Assembly (NCBI RefSeq): GCF_000428945.1
Contig: NZ_AUAX01000025.1
Span: 1 to 64,000 of the forward strand
Source of the DNA: Hamadaea tsunoensis DSM 44101
Lineage (GTDB): Bacteria; Actinomycetota; Actinomycetes; Mycobacteriales; Micromonosporaceae
Direction: 5' to 3'
DNA length: 64,000 nucleotides
Shown here: positions 36,929 to 45,810 of the stretch, piece after piece
Layout of the letters: the number at the start of each line of letters is the position of its first letter
Position numbering within the stretch: position 1 is the first letter of the stretch
Notes under the pieces: model-generated
What the model was told of the DNA's origin: nothing
Seen by the model: only the letters and a program-made list of their open reading frames with translations
Database searches by the model: none
Position numbers and translations under genes: made by a program

Positions 36929-39268
36929 ATGAGATACCGATGGGGCGTCGCGGCCGCTGTTCTGAGCCTGATCGGTGCGGTTCTGCCCGCATCGGCCGGC
37001 TCGGCGGCAAGCCGGGGAGCGCTTGCGCGAGCCGCAGGGAGTTCAGTCAGCACGCGGTACGAGGCCGAGAGCGCCACGATCTCGCAGGGAGTGGTGGAGT
37101 CCAATCACCTGAACTTCTCCGGGACCGGCTTCGTCAACGGCGACAACGTCGTCGGCAGCTATACACAGTGGACCGTCAACGCGGCGAGCGCGGGCACCGC
37201 GACCCTGACGATCCGGTACTCGAACGGGACCACCGTCGACCGGCCGGCCGACGTGACGGTGAACGGGACGGTCGTGGGGGCGGCCGTCTCGTTCCCGTCC
37301 ACGACGAACTGGGACAGCTGGGCGAACAAGACCTTCACCGTGGCCGTGCCCGCCGGAACGAACACCGTACGCGTCACCGCCACCACCGCCAACGGTCCGG
37401 CCAATCTGGATTACCTGGACGTCGACGTGGCCGCTCCGGCGAGCGACTACCAGGCGGAGGACGCGACCCTGTCGCAGGCGGCCGTGGCCACCAACCACAC
37501 CGGCTACACGGGTACGGGCTTCGTGGACTACACGAACATCGCCGGCTCGTACATCCAGTGGTCGGTGAACGCCGCCGCCGCGGGTACGCAGACCCTGACG
37601 TTCCGCTACTCGAACGGCACCGCGGTCGACCGGCCGATGGACATCACGGTCAACGGAACCGTCGTGGCGGCCGGGGTCTCGTTCCCCGCGACGACCGACT
37701 GGGACACCTGGACGACCAAGGCGGTCACCGCGAGCCTGGTCGCCGGGGCGAACACCGTCCGGGCCACGGCCACCACGGCCAACGGCGGCCCGAACGTCGA
37801 CGTGCTCTCCGTGACCGATGGCGGTGGCGGCGGCGACACGCAGGCGCCGAGCGTACCGGGGAGTGTGCACTCGACGGCCGTCACGGCGAGCAGCGTCAGC
37901 CTGGCCTGGACGGCGTCGACCGACAACGTCGGCGTCACCGGATATGACGTGTACAACGGGTCCAGCCTGGCGACGAACGTGTCCGGGACGTCGGCCACCG
38001 TCGGCGGGCTGGCCGCGGGCACGGCGTACACGTTCACGGTGAAGGCCCGGGACGCGGCGGGCAACGTGAGCGCGGCATCCTCGCCGGTGACCGTCACGAC
38101 GAGTGCGAGCAGCGGCGGTCCGGCCGTGCCGTTCGGCAGCCACCAGTTCGCGTACGCGGCGGGGACGCTGAAGCCGTCGGGTTCGCAGTCCTCCCTGGAC
38201 GCGGCCGTGGTGACGCTCTACAACAAGTGGAAGGCGAACTTCGTCAAGCAGAACTGCGGCAACGGCTGGTACGAGACGATCTCGCCGGACGCCGACCACC
38301 CTTACGTCGCGGAGGGCCAGGGCTACGGCATGGTCGTCGTGGCGACGATGGCCGGGGCCGACGCGAACGCGAAGACCATCTTCGACGGCATGGTCAAGTA
38401 CATGCTCGCCCACCCGTCGGTGAACAACGCCGACCTGCTCGCGGCCGAGCAGGACACCTCCTGCAAGAGCGTCAACGGTTCGGACTCCGCGACCGACGGC
38501 GACATGGACGTGGCGTTCGGGCTCCTGCTCGCCGACAAGCAGTGGGGCAGCGCGGGCACCTACAACTACAAGCAGCTCGCCATCAAGCACATCAACGCCA
38601 TCAAGGCGAGCGAGGTCAACTCCACCACCCACCTGCTGCTGCTCGGCGACTGGAGCGACGCGAGCGACTCGCTGCACTACGTCACCCGGCCGTCCGACTT
38701 CATGATCGACCACATGCGGGCGTTCAAGACCGCGACGGGCGACGCCACGTGGGACACCATCCGGTCCGCGCACCAGACGCTCATCACGAACATGCAGTCG
38801 CAGTACGCCGCGAGCACGGGCCTGCTGCCGGACTTCGTGCAGAACACCAACACGACGCCGAAGCCGCCCTCGGGCCAGATCCTGGAGAGCGCCAACGACG
38901 GCAAGTACTACTGGAACTCCTGCCGTACGCCGTGGCGTATCGGGGCCGACGCGGTCACCAGCGGCAACTCGGCCTCGCTGGCGTCGGCCCGCAAGATGAA
39001 CAGCTGGATCAAGTCGAAGGTGTCGGGCAACCCGAACAGCATCGTGGACGGGTACTCGCTGTCCGGGTCGAACCTGGACGCCGGCAACGACGCGTGCTTC
39101 GTGGCGCCGTTCGCGGTGGCGGCGATGACCGACAGCGGCAGCCAGGCGTGGCTCGACGCGCTCTGGTCGCACATGGTCGGCACGTCGTTCGGCTCGTCGG
39201 AGTACTACAACACGAGTGTCCAGCTCCAGGTGATGATCGTCGCCTCCGGGAACTTCTGGGTGCCGTGA
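36929..39268 (+). CDS. Secreted GH8 endoglucanase-type enzyme with two CBMs
   Basis: A 779-residue secreted enzyme. After a signal peptide (ending near ASAGSAA) come two CBM6/35-like beta-sandwich modules, about residues 40-165 and 175-300, each with YEAE/YQAE, GTGFV and YSNGT. A fibronectin type III module follows at about 310-395. The GH8 catalytic domain fills the C terminus: the proton-donor Glu is in AEGQGYGM, and DGDMDVAFGLLLADKQW is the second conserved block. GH8 enzymes cut beta-1,4-glucans, chitosan, xylan or lichenan; specificity cannot be read here. The start ATG 36929 follows GGGG. A perfect operator dyad overlaps the promoter. Confidence 0.9.
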   Translation: MRYRWGVAAAVLSLIGAVLPASAGSAASRGALARAAGSSVSTRYEAESATISQGVVESNHLNFSGTGFVNGDNVVGSYTQWTVNAASAGTATLTIRYSNGTTVDRPADVTVNGTVVGAAVSFPSTTNWDSWANKTFTVAVPAGTNTVRVTATTANGPANLDYLDVDVAAPASDYQAEDATLSQAAVATNHTGYTGTGFVDYTNIAGSYIQWSVNAAAAGTQTLTFRYSNGTAVDRPMDITVNGTVVAAGVSFPATTDWDTWTTKAVTASLVAGANTVRATATTANGGPNVDVLSVTDGGGGGDTQAPSVPGSVHSTAVTASSVSLAWTASTDNVGVTGYDVYNGSSLATNVSGTSATVGGLAAGTAYTFTVKARDAAGNVSAASSPVTVTTSASSGGPAVPFGSHQFAYAAGTLKPSGSQSSLDAAVVTLYNKWKANFVKQNCGNGWYETISPDADHPYVAEGQGYGMVVVATMAGADANAKTIFDGMVKYMLAHPSVNNADLLAAEQDTSCKSVNGSDSATDGDMDVAFGLLLADKQWGSAGTYNYKQLAIKHINAIKASEVNSTTHLLLLGDWSDASDSLHYVTRPSDFMIDHMRAFKTATGDATWDTIRSAHQTLITNMQSQYAASTGLLPDFVQNTNTTPKPPSGQILESANDGKYYWNSCRTPWRIGADAVTSGNSASLASARKMNSWIKSKVSGNPNSIVDGYSLSGSNLDAGNDACFVAPFAVAAMTDSGSQAWLDALWSHMVGTSFGSSEYYNTSVQLQVMIVASGNFWVP

Positions 39269-39288
39269 TCCGACGGATCGGCCTGTTC

Positions 39289-40533
39289 TCAGTGCACGGC
39301 TGGGAACAGGCCGATCCTTCCGTGGTACTCGTGGCCGAGCTGGTCGGTGTCCGAGCCGACCAGCAGGCCCTGCGGGCACACCACGAAGGCGCGCAGGCCC
39401 TCGCCACGCGTACGGGTAGGGTTCCAGGCGGTCGCCTTGCCGGTCACCGGGTCGATCGCGGAGATGCCCGGCCGGGAGACCGCCCCGGAACCAGCCGACT
39501 CGTCGCCGTACGGGTTGTCCAGCCACCGCTGGTGCCCGCCGACGTAGACGGCCGAGCCGGTGACGGCCACGGCGTACAGGGAGTCGCCGCCGGTGTGGTT
39601 GACCCAGGTCGGCCGGTGTACGCCAGGCGAGCTCTCGAACCGCGCGGCCGTGTCGCAGAGCAGGTTGGGCGCGGTCATCCGGCCGGTGGTGACGACGACG
39701 AAGTAGCGGCCGTCCGGGGCGAAGTCGACGGCGCGCATGTAGGTGTCGAACTGCTTGCGGCACCGCGGGTTGTACGCGTTCGTGCGCCAGTCCGCGAGCG
39801 CCACCCGGGGCCGGCTGATGTCGAGCATGACGAGCTGGGCCCGCGGCGCGCCCAGGGCCCGGGTCAGCGCGCCGATGACGACCAGGCGATCCCCGGCCGG
39901 ACTGACCGCGACGTCCTCGACCTTCGTCCGGCCGAGCTCGGGTGCGTCCAGCCGCGCGTCGAAGACCGTGTCCACCGCCCCGGTACGCGCGTCCACCCGC
40001 GCCAGCGCCTTGCGGGCGACCCCGTCGACGTGACTGAACCAGCCACCCACGTACGCCTGGCCACCGTGCACGACGACCGCGCGTACGTCGCCGTCGACCG
40101 AGGCGCGGAAACCCGGCGAGACGCGGCCGGTGGCGACGTCGAGGCGTACCAGGCCCCGCATGGCGACCCCGTTGACGTGCTGGAAGAAGCCGCCGACGAG
40201 GACGCTGCCGTCCGGGCCGGCGGCGAGGGTCCGGACCGGGCCGTCGACGTCCGGGCGGAACGCCTGCACCGCACCGGTGTCGAGGCTGAACGCCATCAGG
40301 TAGTCCCGGTCGAACCGCGTACGCCGATCAGCCGACGCGACCTGGGCGAAGTCCCCGCCGACCACGACCGTACGCCCGACGAGCGCCATGGCCCAGACCT
40401 GCCCGTCGAGGATGTGCGGCGTCCAGTCGACCGGGTCGGCGGAGATCCGGCCCTGGGCCGGGGCGGCCGTCGCGGGCGAGGCGAGGAACAGGGCGGCGAG
40501 GAAGGCGGTCAGGACGAGGATGCTACGGCGCAT
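39289..40533 (-). CDS. Secreted beta-propeller protein
   Basis: A 414-residue exported protein with a signal peptide ending near PATAAPA. The rest repeats a blade-like pattern with VVVGGDFAQV, VLVGGFFQHVNGVA and AYVGGWFSHVDGVA, each followed by DxxTG turns; this fits a WD40/delta-60-type beta-propeller. The GGxF-H-V-G repeats are typical of secreted actinobacterial propellers of unknown ligand. It converges with the GH8 gene with only 20 bases between stops, so any link in glucan use is by position only. ATG 40533 is the start. Confidence 0.75.
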   Translation of the reverse strand: MRRSILVLTAFLAALFLASPATAAPAQGRISADPVDWTPHILDGQVWAMALVGRTVVVGGDFAQVASADRRTRFDRDYLMAFSLDTGAVQAFRPDVDGPVRTLAAGPDGSVLVGGFFQHVNGVAMRGLVRLDVATGRVSPGFRASVDGDVRAVVVHGGQAYVGGWFSHVDGVARKALARVDARTGAVDTVFDARLDAPELGRTKVEDVAVSPAGDRLVVIGALTRALGAPRAQLVMLDISRPRVALADWRTNAYNPRCRKQFDTYMRAVDFAPDGRYFVVVTTGRMTAPNLLCDTAARFESSPGVHRPTWVNHTGGDSLYAVAVTGSAVYVGGHQRWLDNPYGDESAGSGAVSRPGISAIDPVTGKATAWNPTRTRGEGLRAFVVCPQGLLVGSDTDQLGHEYHGRIGLFPAVH

Positions 40534-40552
40534 ACCTGCCTAACGATCATCC

Positions 40553-40939
40553 TCAGGCGACGGAATCTCCCGTATTCACCATGAAGTAGGCAGCCCGCTC
40601 GAGATAGTCCCAGAGAGTCTGGCGCAGTTCGGGGGACAGGTCGAGCGAGTCCACCGCGTCGTGCATGTGCGCGAGCCACGCGTCGCGGGCGGTCGCGTCG
40701 ACCGCGAAGGGCGCGTGCCGTATCCGGAGGCGGGGGTGCCCGCGTTCCTCGGAGTACGTCGTCGGCCCGCCCCAGTACTGCACGAGGAACTTCGTCAGCC
40801 GGTCGCGCGCCGGCCCGAGGTCCTCCTCCGGGTACATCGGGCGCAGCAGCGGATCGTCGGCCACACCGGCGTAGAAGACGTCCACCAGCTTGCGGAAGGT
40901 GGGCTCGCCGCCGAACTGTTCGTAGAGGCTGACCGTCAC
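40553..40939 (-). CDS. glbO: Group II truncated haemoglobin
   Basis: A 128-residue truncated globin of the TrHbO group, which binds oxygen and is linked to respiration and oxidative-stress defence. The opening LYEQFGGEPTFRKLVDVFYAGV, the YPEEDL stretch, the CD-corner YWGGP, and the proximal histidine region LRIRHAPFAV are conserved. TrpG8 is expected in the AWLAHMHDAV helix. The start is GTG or ATG at 40939. It lies 13 bases downstream of nothing but the MFS gap; the surrounding block (glbO, HNH gene, DUF5130, pepN) resembles the mycobacterial glbO region. Confidence 0.93.
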   Translation of the reverse strand: MTVSLYEQFGGEPTFRKLVDVFYAGVADDPLLRPMYPEEDLGPARDRLTKFLVQYWGGPTTYSEERGHPRLRIRHAPFAVDATARDAWLAHMHDAVDSLDLSPELRQTLWDYLERAAYFMVNTGDSVA

Positions 40940-40988
40940 GCCTCCATCTTGCCAGCCGTCGCGGAGATCGACACCGCCGCTCGGGCGG

Positions 40989-42341
40989 TCAGGCGCCCTG
41001 GCTCAGCGCACCGGCCCGAGGGCTGGGCGAGGCGGCGGGCTGCGCGGGCGGCTGGGCGGGCGAGCGGGCGGCCAGCGCCTGGTCGAAGGTCTCCCGGCTC
41101 GGCCAGGCCAGCGCGATGCAGATCATGACGAGCAGACCGAGGACGCTCCACACCCCGACGGCCAGGGGCAGCGCGATCCGGTCGGCCAGCAGTCCGGCCG
41201 CGAAGATCCCGATCCCCTGCGTCAGCTGTACGCCCATCTGCATCACCCCGAACGCGCGCGCCCGGTAACCGTCGGGCAGGACGCGTACGAAAAGGGAATT
41301 GCTGGTGGGGACCATGCCGCTGACGAAGAAGCCGGTGGCGAAGGCCATCAGGCAGACCACCGCGAAGCGCGGTTCCAGCAGCGACGGGATGAGGACCGCG
41401 GGGACGGCGAGGGAGAACGGGATGATCAGCGAGCGGCGCCGGGCGGGCGAGAACAGGCGGGTCAGCAGCAGGGCGCCGACCACCTGGCCGACCGGGTTGG
41501 CCATCATGATGAGGCCCTGCCAGACGCCCTGCGTGGACGCGTTCGCCGGATGCAGCCAGGCCGCCCAGGCGGCGCCGAGCCCCTCGGGCACGGTCGAGAA
41601 CACGGAGGCGCCGAAGACGACGAGCGCGATCGAGCGCAGCGTCGCGGTGCCGAAGACGAGCCGGAACCCGTCGCTGGTCTCCCGCAGCAGGTGGCGCCGG
41701 GTCGACCCGGCCGGCGGACGGCTCTGGACCCAGGTGATCAGCAGCAGCGCGCTCAGCGCGAAGGTGGCGGCGTCGAACGCCAGCGCGCCGCGCGGGTTGA
41801 CCGCCGCCACGAGGCCGCCGATCAGATAGCCGCCGACCTGCGCCGCTTGGCCGGAAGTCAGGTTGAGGGCGAGGCCGACGGTCAGCTGGTCGCCCGGCAG
41901 GATCTGCGGCAGCATCGCGGACTTGGCCGCCTGCGCCGGCGGGCTGGCCAGCGAGGCCAGGAAGAGCAGCGTGAGCATGGCCCACAACGGCATGCCCGGC
42001 ACGGCCACCAGCGCGATCAGCGTCATCCGGACCAGATCACAGGTGATCATGACCGTGCGGTAGCGGTAGCGTTCGGCCAGCGTCGCCAGCAGCGGGCCCG
42101 CGATCAGCCACGGCGCGTAGCTCAGCGCGAACGCGGCGGCCGACAGGGCGGGGGAGCCGGTCTCGGCGAAGACCAGCGCGGTGATCGCGGCTTTGGCGAA
42201 ATAGTCGCCGACCCAGGAGAGAAGGCTCGCACCGAAGATCGTCCGGTATTCGCCGTTCGCCAGCACCTCACGGTACGTGGCCGACCGCTCTTCCGGTCCG
42301 GGTGCACTCTTCGCGCCATCCTCGGGGGTGATCCGGGACAC
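40989..42341 (-). CDS. MFS transporter
   Basis: A 450-residue major-facilitator transporter with about twelve hydrophobic segments. The N-terminal signature is seen as GASLLSWVGDYFAKAAITAL, and the second half begins near the SLIIPFSLAVPAVL helix. It belongs to the enterobactin-exporter/NreB-like subgroup, which moves drugs, siderophores or metabolites outward. GTG 42341 is chosen because GGAGG lies eight bases upstream; the longer frame adds residues without conservation. Substrate unknown. Confidence 0.87.
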   Translation of the reverse strand: MSRITPEDGAKSAPGPEERSATYREVLANGEYRTIFGASLLSWVGDYFAKAAITALVFAETGSPALSAAAFALSYAPWLIAGPLLATLAERYRYRTVMITCDLVRMTLIALVAVPGMPLWAMLTLLFLASLASPPAQAAKSAMLPQILPGDQLTVGLALNLTSGQAAQVGGYLIGGLVAAVNPRGALAFDAATFALSALLLITWVQSRPPAGSTRRHLLRETSDGFRLVFGTATLRSIALVVFGASVFSTVPEGLGAAWAAWLHPANASTQGVWQGLIMMANPVGQVVGALLLTRLFSPARRRSLIIPFSLAVPAVLIPSLLEPRFAVVCLMAFATGFFVSGMVPTSNSLFVRVLPDGYRARAFGVMQMGVQLTQGIGIFAAGLLADRIALPLAVGVWSVLGLLVMICIALAWPSRETFDQALAARSPAQPPAQPAASPSPRAGALSQGA

Positions 42342-42551
42342 CGTGGAGCCTCCATAGTTCGCGACAACGGTGCACGGGTCGGTCACCGCTTCGCAATTCG
42401 GGCGACATGCGACGTTCCTGCCGTCTTGCTTCGTGCCCCGATTCTGCCCGAATAGACGAGGGTTGGCTAGTCCCCACGGGGGAAGTCGATGCGAGTCCGG
42501 GCTTTCTGTGCGGCATTAACGGACAAAGACCGTTAATGCCGACTTCGCGCT
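42342..42551. other. Intergenic region between MFS and MscS genes
   Basis: Holds the MFS promoter region and the mscS terminator at 42511-42541; no gene seen. Confidence 0.5.
42511..42541 (-). terminator. Terminator of the MscS gene
   Basis: CGGCATTAACGG (42511-42522) and CCGTTAATGCCG (42530-42541) form a perfect 12-bp stem with a seven-base loop, ten bases after the mscS stop on the minus strand. Confidence 0.75.
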
Positions 42552-43601
42552 TTATTCTGCGCCCAGTTCCCCGGTCGCGTCCAGGCCCTGCGCGGCCCGG
42601 ACCGCCCGCAGGTTCTGCACCGACACGGCGAGGCCCGAGCGGAACAGCGCCTCGGTCAGGCGGCGGCGCAGCTCGCGGGCCACGCGTACGTTGGCGTCAC
42701 TGGTGGTCTTGGCGGTGACCCGCACGACCACGCCGTCGATGGTGACGTTCTCGACGCCCGCGACCTTGGGCAGGTCCAGGAAGTCGTCGGCGTACTCGGG
42801 GTCGGCGCCGAGCTCGTCGGCCGCCTGCCGCAGGACCGCGACCGCCTCGTCCACCGGCGCGAAGCCGATCGGGATGTCGATGACCGCGACCGAGTTGCCC
42901 TGGCTGTGGTTGCCGACGCGGAGGATCTCGCCGTTGCGCACGTACCAGACGACGCCCTTCATGTCGCGGATCGTGATCGTACGCAGCCCGACCGCCTCCA
43001 CGACGCCGGTCACGTCGCCGACGTCGACCACGTCCCCGACGCCGTACTGGTCCTCGAGCAGCATGAACAGGCCGCCGATGAGGTCCTTGACCAGCGACTG
43101 GGCGCCGAAGCCGAGGGCCGCGCCGACGATGCCGAGGCCGGCGACGAGGGGCGTGAGATCGATGCCCAGCTCGCCGAGGACCATCAGGCCCGCGACGGAG
43201 AAGATGACGACCGTCGCGAAACTGCGCAGGACCGAGCCGATCGCGGCCGCCCGCTGGCGCCGCCGCTCCGGGAACAGGCTGGTCGCCTCGGTGAGCCCGT
43301 TCGGCAGCCGCTCCCGCAGCGGTCGCAGCAGCGTGGGGACCTTGCCCTCGCCGGCCCGGTCGGTCAGCCGGGTGATCGTCCGGTTGATCAGCGCCCGGGC
43401 GATGAGCGCGAGCACGATGATGAGCAGGATGCGGGCCGGTTTGATGACCCAGAGACTGCTCTGCGCGACGCCGGCCGAGCCCGTCGTCTTCTGCAGCCAC
43501 TCGCAGACCGCGTCGTTGTCGCAGACGTTGGTCCTGGACGGTGCCGGAGCTGGGGTCGCGTCGGCGAGAAAGTTCGCGAGGGGCAGGAGCGCGGCGATCA
43601 C
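42552..43601 (-). CDS. Small-conductance mechanosensitive channel (MscS family)
   Basis: A 349-residue membrane channel that opens when membrane tension rises, releasing solutes on hypo-osmotic shock. Three hydrophobic segments are visible, ending in the Gly/Ala-rich pore helix LVAGLGIVGAALGFGAQSLV, followed by the conserved beta-domain entry DLIGGLFMLLEDQYGVGDVV. The N-terminal periplasmic part has a Cys pair (NVCDNDAVCEWL). The start GTG 43601 lacks a strong ribosome-binding site. It is divergent from the HNH nuclease gene. Confidence 0.9.
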   Translation of the reverse strand: MIAALLPLANFLADATPAPAPSRTNVCDNDAVCEWLQKTTGSAGVAQSSLWVIKPARILLIIVLALIARALINRTITRLTDRAGEGKVPTLLRPLRERLPNGLTEATSLFPERRRQRAAAIGSVLRSFATVVIFSVAGLMVLGELGIDLTPLVAGLGIVGAALGFGAQSLVKDLIGGLFMLLEDQYGVGDVVDVGDVTGVVEAVGLRTITIRDMKGVVWYVRNGEILRVGNHSQGNSVAVIDIPIGFAPVDEAVAVLRQAADELGADPEYADDFLDLPKVAGVENVTIDGVVVRVTAKTTSDANVRVARELRRRLTEALFRSGLAVSVQNLRAVRAAQGLDATGELGAE

Positions 43602-43796
43602 GGAGAGCTAGTTAACCTGGCGAATCGCCGCTGCGCCAGTCGGCCAGACTTTTCCGGAATTTCGGGCGCTTTGCACTACACGCTGGTGAATTCTTCGCTT
43701 GATGTCCAAAAAGACCGTGCGTTTACCACATCTGTCGGTCACGATGGTGGTACACCCCCGTTCGGGGAAGGGCTGCACGCGCGAAGGGTGACGGCG

Positions 43797-44315
43797 ATGC
43801 CTGACATACGACGCACAAAGGCCTCCGCCCTGGTTCTCAATGCCACCTACGAGCCCCTGTGCGTCGTCTCGGTACGCCGAGCCGCGATCCTCGTCCTCTC
43901 CGGTAAGGCAGTCTGCGTCGCCGACGGCGAAGGCGTACTGCACAGCACCCGGCGAGCGCTCAACGTGCCCCTGGTCATCCGGCTGCAGCGCTTCGTACGC
44001 GTCCCGTACCGCACTCATGTCGGGCTGTCCCGGCGGGCGATCTTCGCTCGGGACGGCGGCCGCTGCGTCTACTGCGCCGGCCCGGCCGAGACGATCGACC
44101 ACGTGATGCCGAAGTCCAAGGGCGGCGGCCACCACTGGGAGAACGTCGTCGCGGCCTGCGCCCGCTGCAACCACACCAAGGGCGACAAGACGCTGAACGA
44201 GCTCGGTTGGCGCCTGCCGGTGCAGCCCTCGATCCCGAAGGGCGCCGTGTGGCGCGTGCTGGGGCATCGCGTACCGGACCCGCGCTGGGCGGAGTGGCTC
44301 GCACCCGCGCTCTAG
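43797..44315 (+). CDS. HNH endonuclease
   Basis: A 172-residue HNH nuclease. The zinc-binding CVYC is followed by the HNH core TIDHVMPKSKGGGHHWENVV and then ACARCNHTKGDKT. The N-terminal part LVLNATYEPLCVVSVRRA is typical of a broadly conserved actinobacterial HNH protein found in the mycobacterial pepN-glbO region. A housekeeping role is suggested by conservation but unproven. ATG 43797 is the start. Its stop codon TAG lies in the CTAG that marks the left end of the MITE at 44312-44480. Confidence 0.88.
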   Translation: MPDIRRTKASALVLNATYEPLCVVSVRRAAILVLSGKAVCVADGEGVLHSTRRALNVPLVIRLQRFVRVPYRTHVGLSRRAIFARDGGRCVYCAGPAETIDHVMPKSKGGGHHWENVVAACARCNHTKGDKTLNELGWRLPVQPSIPKGAVWRVLGHRVPDPRWAEWLAPAL

Positions 44316-44480
44316 GGCCTGTCTCCCGGATCATTCGCGGCCCGTTGGCGGCCTCAGACGACGATCGGCGGCGCTTGAGTCTTCGCCGACAGGCCACCAG
44401 CCTGACGACGAAGATCAAGCTTGCCGAATCGCCGCCTGAGACTCGCCACCGGACCACGAGATCCGGGAGACAGGCCCTAG
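44312..44480. mobile_element. MITE with CTAG target duplication
   Basis: A non-coding element of 161 bp (44316-44476) with perfect 17-bp terminal inverted repeats beginning GGCCTGTCTCCC, flanked by CTAG on both sides (44312-44315 and 44477-44480). The CTAG duplication and GG-type ends fit MITEs mobilised by IS5-group transposases (established target YTAR). Including the duplication the symmetric arms reach 21 bp. The left CTAG provides the stop of the HNH gene and the right CTAG the stop of the sortase gene. Confidence 0.85.
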
Positions 44481-45109
44481 GCCTTGTGCACCGTGACCAG
44501 CGACGCGAAGACGATCACATTGCTGGCGTAGCCGAGCTCACCGCCGACCCACGTCCCGCCGCAGGTGATCAGCCGCAGCCCCGGGCGGCTGTAGTCGTCG
44601 TACACCCGTTTGACCGGCAGCTGCGCCTTCGAGAAGGTCTCCACCGAGTTCACCTCGAAGATCGCGACCTGCCGGTCCCGCCGCGTGATCTCGATCCGGG
44701 CGCCCGCCTTGAGATCGTCGATGTGCGCGAAGACGGCCGGATGGTCCTTCGTGTCGACGTGCCCGACCAGGATCGCCGGCCCGTACTGGCCCGGCGTCGG
44801 CCCCTCCCGGAACCAGCCGGCCTCGTTGCGCAGGGCCAGCGCCGGCACCGCGATCGAGCCGTCGGTATCCCGGCCGACCCCGTGCACCGGTGCGCGCAGG
44901 CCGATCGAGGGAATGACGATCCGCGTCGGCTGGCTGGGCCCGAGGACCGGAAACCTGCCGGGCGGCGGCTTGCTCCCGGATCCGGAGAACAGGGACGACA
45001 GGTGGATGTTGCCGGTGGCCTGGCCGAGTCCCAGCCCGGCGCAGAAGATGCCACCGACGACGAGGACGGCGGCGAGCGTACCCGGCCACCGCCCGGCCCT
45101 CGGCCGCAC
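44477..45109 (-). CDS. Class F sortase
   Basis: A 210-residue membrane-anchored transpeptidase. One N-terminal hydrophobic segment (LAAVLVVGGIFCAGLGLG) is followed by the sortase barrel. The catalytic His is in ILVGHVDTK, the catalytic Cys in LRLITCGGTW, and a conserved Arg is expected near the end (here possibly RPGLRL). Class F sortases are the actinobacterial group linked to anchoring surface proteins. The start GTG 45109 is seven bases downstream of the stop of a surface protein gene with a sorting-like tail, so the two form an operon. Its stop codon lies in the right-hand CTAG of the MITE. Confidence 0.88.
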   Translation of the reverse strand: MRPRAGRWPGTLAAVLVVGGIFCAGLGLGQATGNIHLSSLFSGSGSKPPPGRFPVLGPSQPTRIVIPSIGLRAPVHGVGRDTDGSIAVPALALRNEAGWFREGPTPGQYGPAILVGHVDTKDHPAVFAHIDDLKAGARIEITRRDRQVAIFEVNSVETFSKAQLPVKRVYDDYSRPGLRLITCGGTWVGGELGYASNVIVFASLVTVHKA

Positions 45110-45115
45110 GCCGGT

Positions 45116-45652
45116 CTACTCCACGGCGCGGCGCCGGCGGGCCGCCCAGACCGCGAGGACGCCGCCCGCGCCGACCGCGGCGAGGCCGCCGGCCAGCATC
45201 GCGGTACCGCCGCCCTTGCCGTGGTCCGCGAAGTAGCCGCCGCCGGTGTTGGGGCCCTTGGTCGGCTTCGACGTGGCGCTGATCACCCACAGTGTGGTGG
45301 TCGCGGTGCCGCCCGTCGCGCAGGTGAGCTTGACCGGGTACCCGTGCGGCGCCGTGTTGGCGGGGATGGTGCCGGTGCCGATGAGGAAGCCGTTCTCCGG
45401 CGTGAGGATCACCGATCCGGCGGCGCTGCCGAAGGCGCTCGACGTCGCCTTCGCCGGGTTGACCGTGGAACCGCAGCTCGCACGCAGGCTGACGGAGAAT
45501 CCAGCGAGGATCGTGGAGGGATTCACTTCGATGAAGACGGTTTCGGCGTGCGCGGGCGCGGGCCCGATCAGCAGCGTCGCGCTCCCCGCGAGCAGGGCGG
45601 CGCCGACGGCGGCGACCCGCGACCAGGCCCTCCGGGACAGAGCAGTCCTCAT
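45116..45652 (-). CDS. Secreted surface protein with sortase-type tail
   Basis: A 178-residue exported protein: signal peptide ending near APAHAE, an Ig-like beta domain with two Cys (RASCGS and KLTCAT) and a C-terminal tail made of GPNTGGG, a hydrophobic helix and RRRR. That tail follows the layout of a sortase sorting signal (PxTG, helix, positive charge), with Gly instead of Leu before Pro. Its gene lies just upstream of the class F sortase, so it is the probable cognate substrate (inference). ATG 45652 follows GAGGAAA. Confidence 0.75.
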   Translation of the reverse strand: MRTALSRRAWSRVAAVGAALLAGSATLLIGPAPAHAETVFIEVNPSTILAGFSVSLRASCGSTVNPAKATSSAFGSAAGSVILTPENGFLIGTGTIPANTAPHGYPVKLTCATGGTATTTLWVISATSKPTKGPNTGGGYFADHGKGGGTAMLAGGLAAVGAGGVLAVWAARRRRAVE

Positions 45653-45754
45653 GGCATTTCCTCTCTTATGTCCGTGTCGTCATCCTCTCAGAGAAACACG
45701 GGCAATGAGGTGATTGCGAAAACTCGGATCGACCCCGCGACCTGTGCGGATCGT

Positions 45755-45772
45755 CGTTAGCGTTAGCGTTAG
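45755..45772. repeat. (CGTTAG)3 microsatellite
   Basis: Three perfect head-to-tail copies of CGTTAG upstream of ctaJ; no function inferred. Confidence 0.8.
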
Positions 45773-45810
45773 CTGGTCCACGTCGGAACGACGCCTTGGG
45801 GGCGTTGATC

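Noticed and set aside
37043-39763. A 906-residue antisense frame over the GH8 gene
   Set aside because: Shadow of the GH8 coding frame; no ribosome-binding site or motifs.
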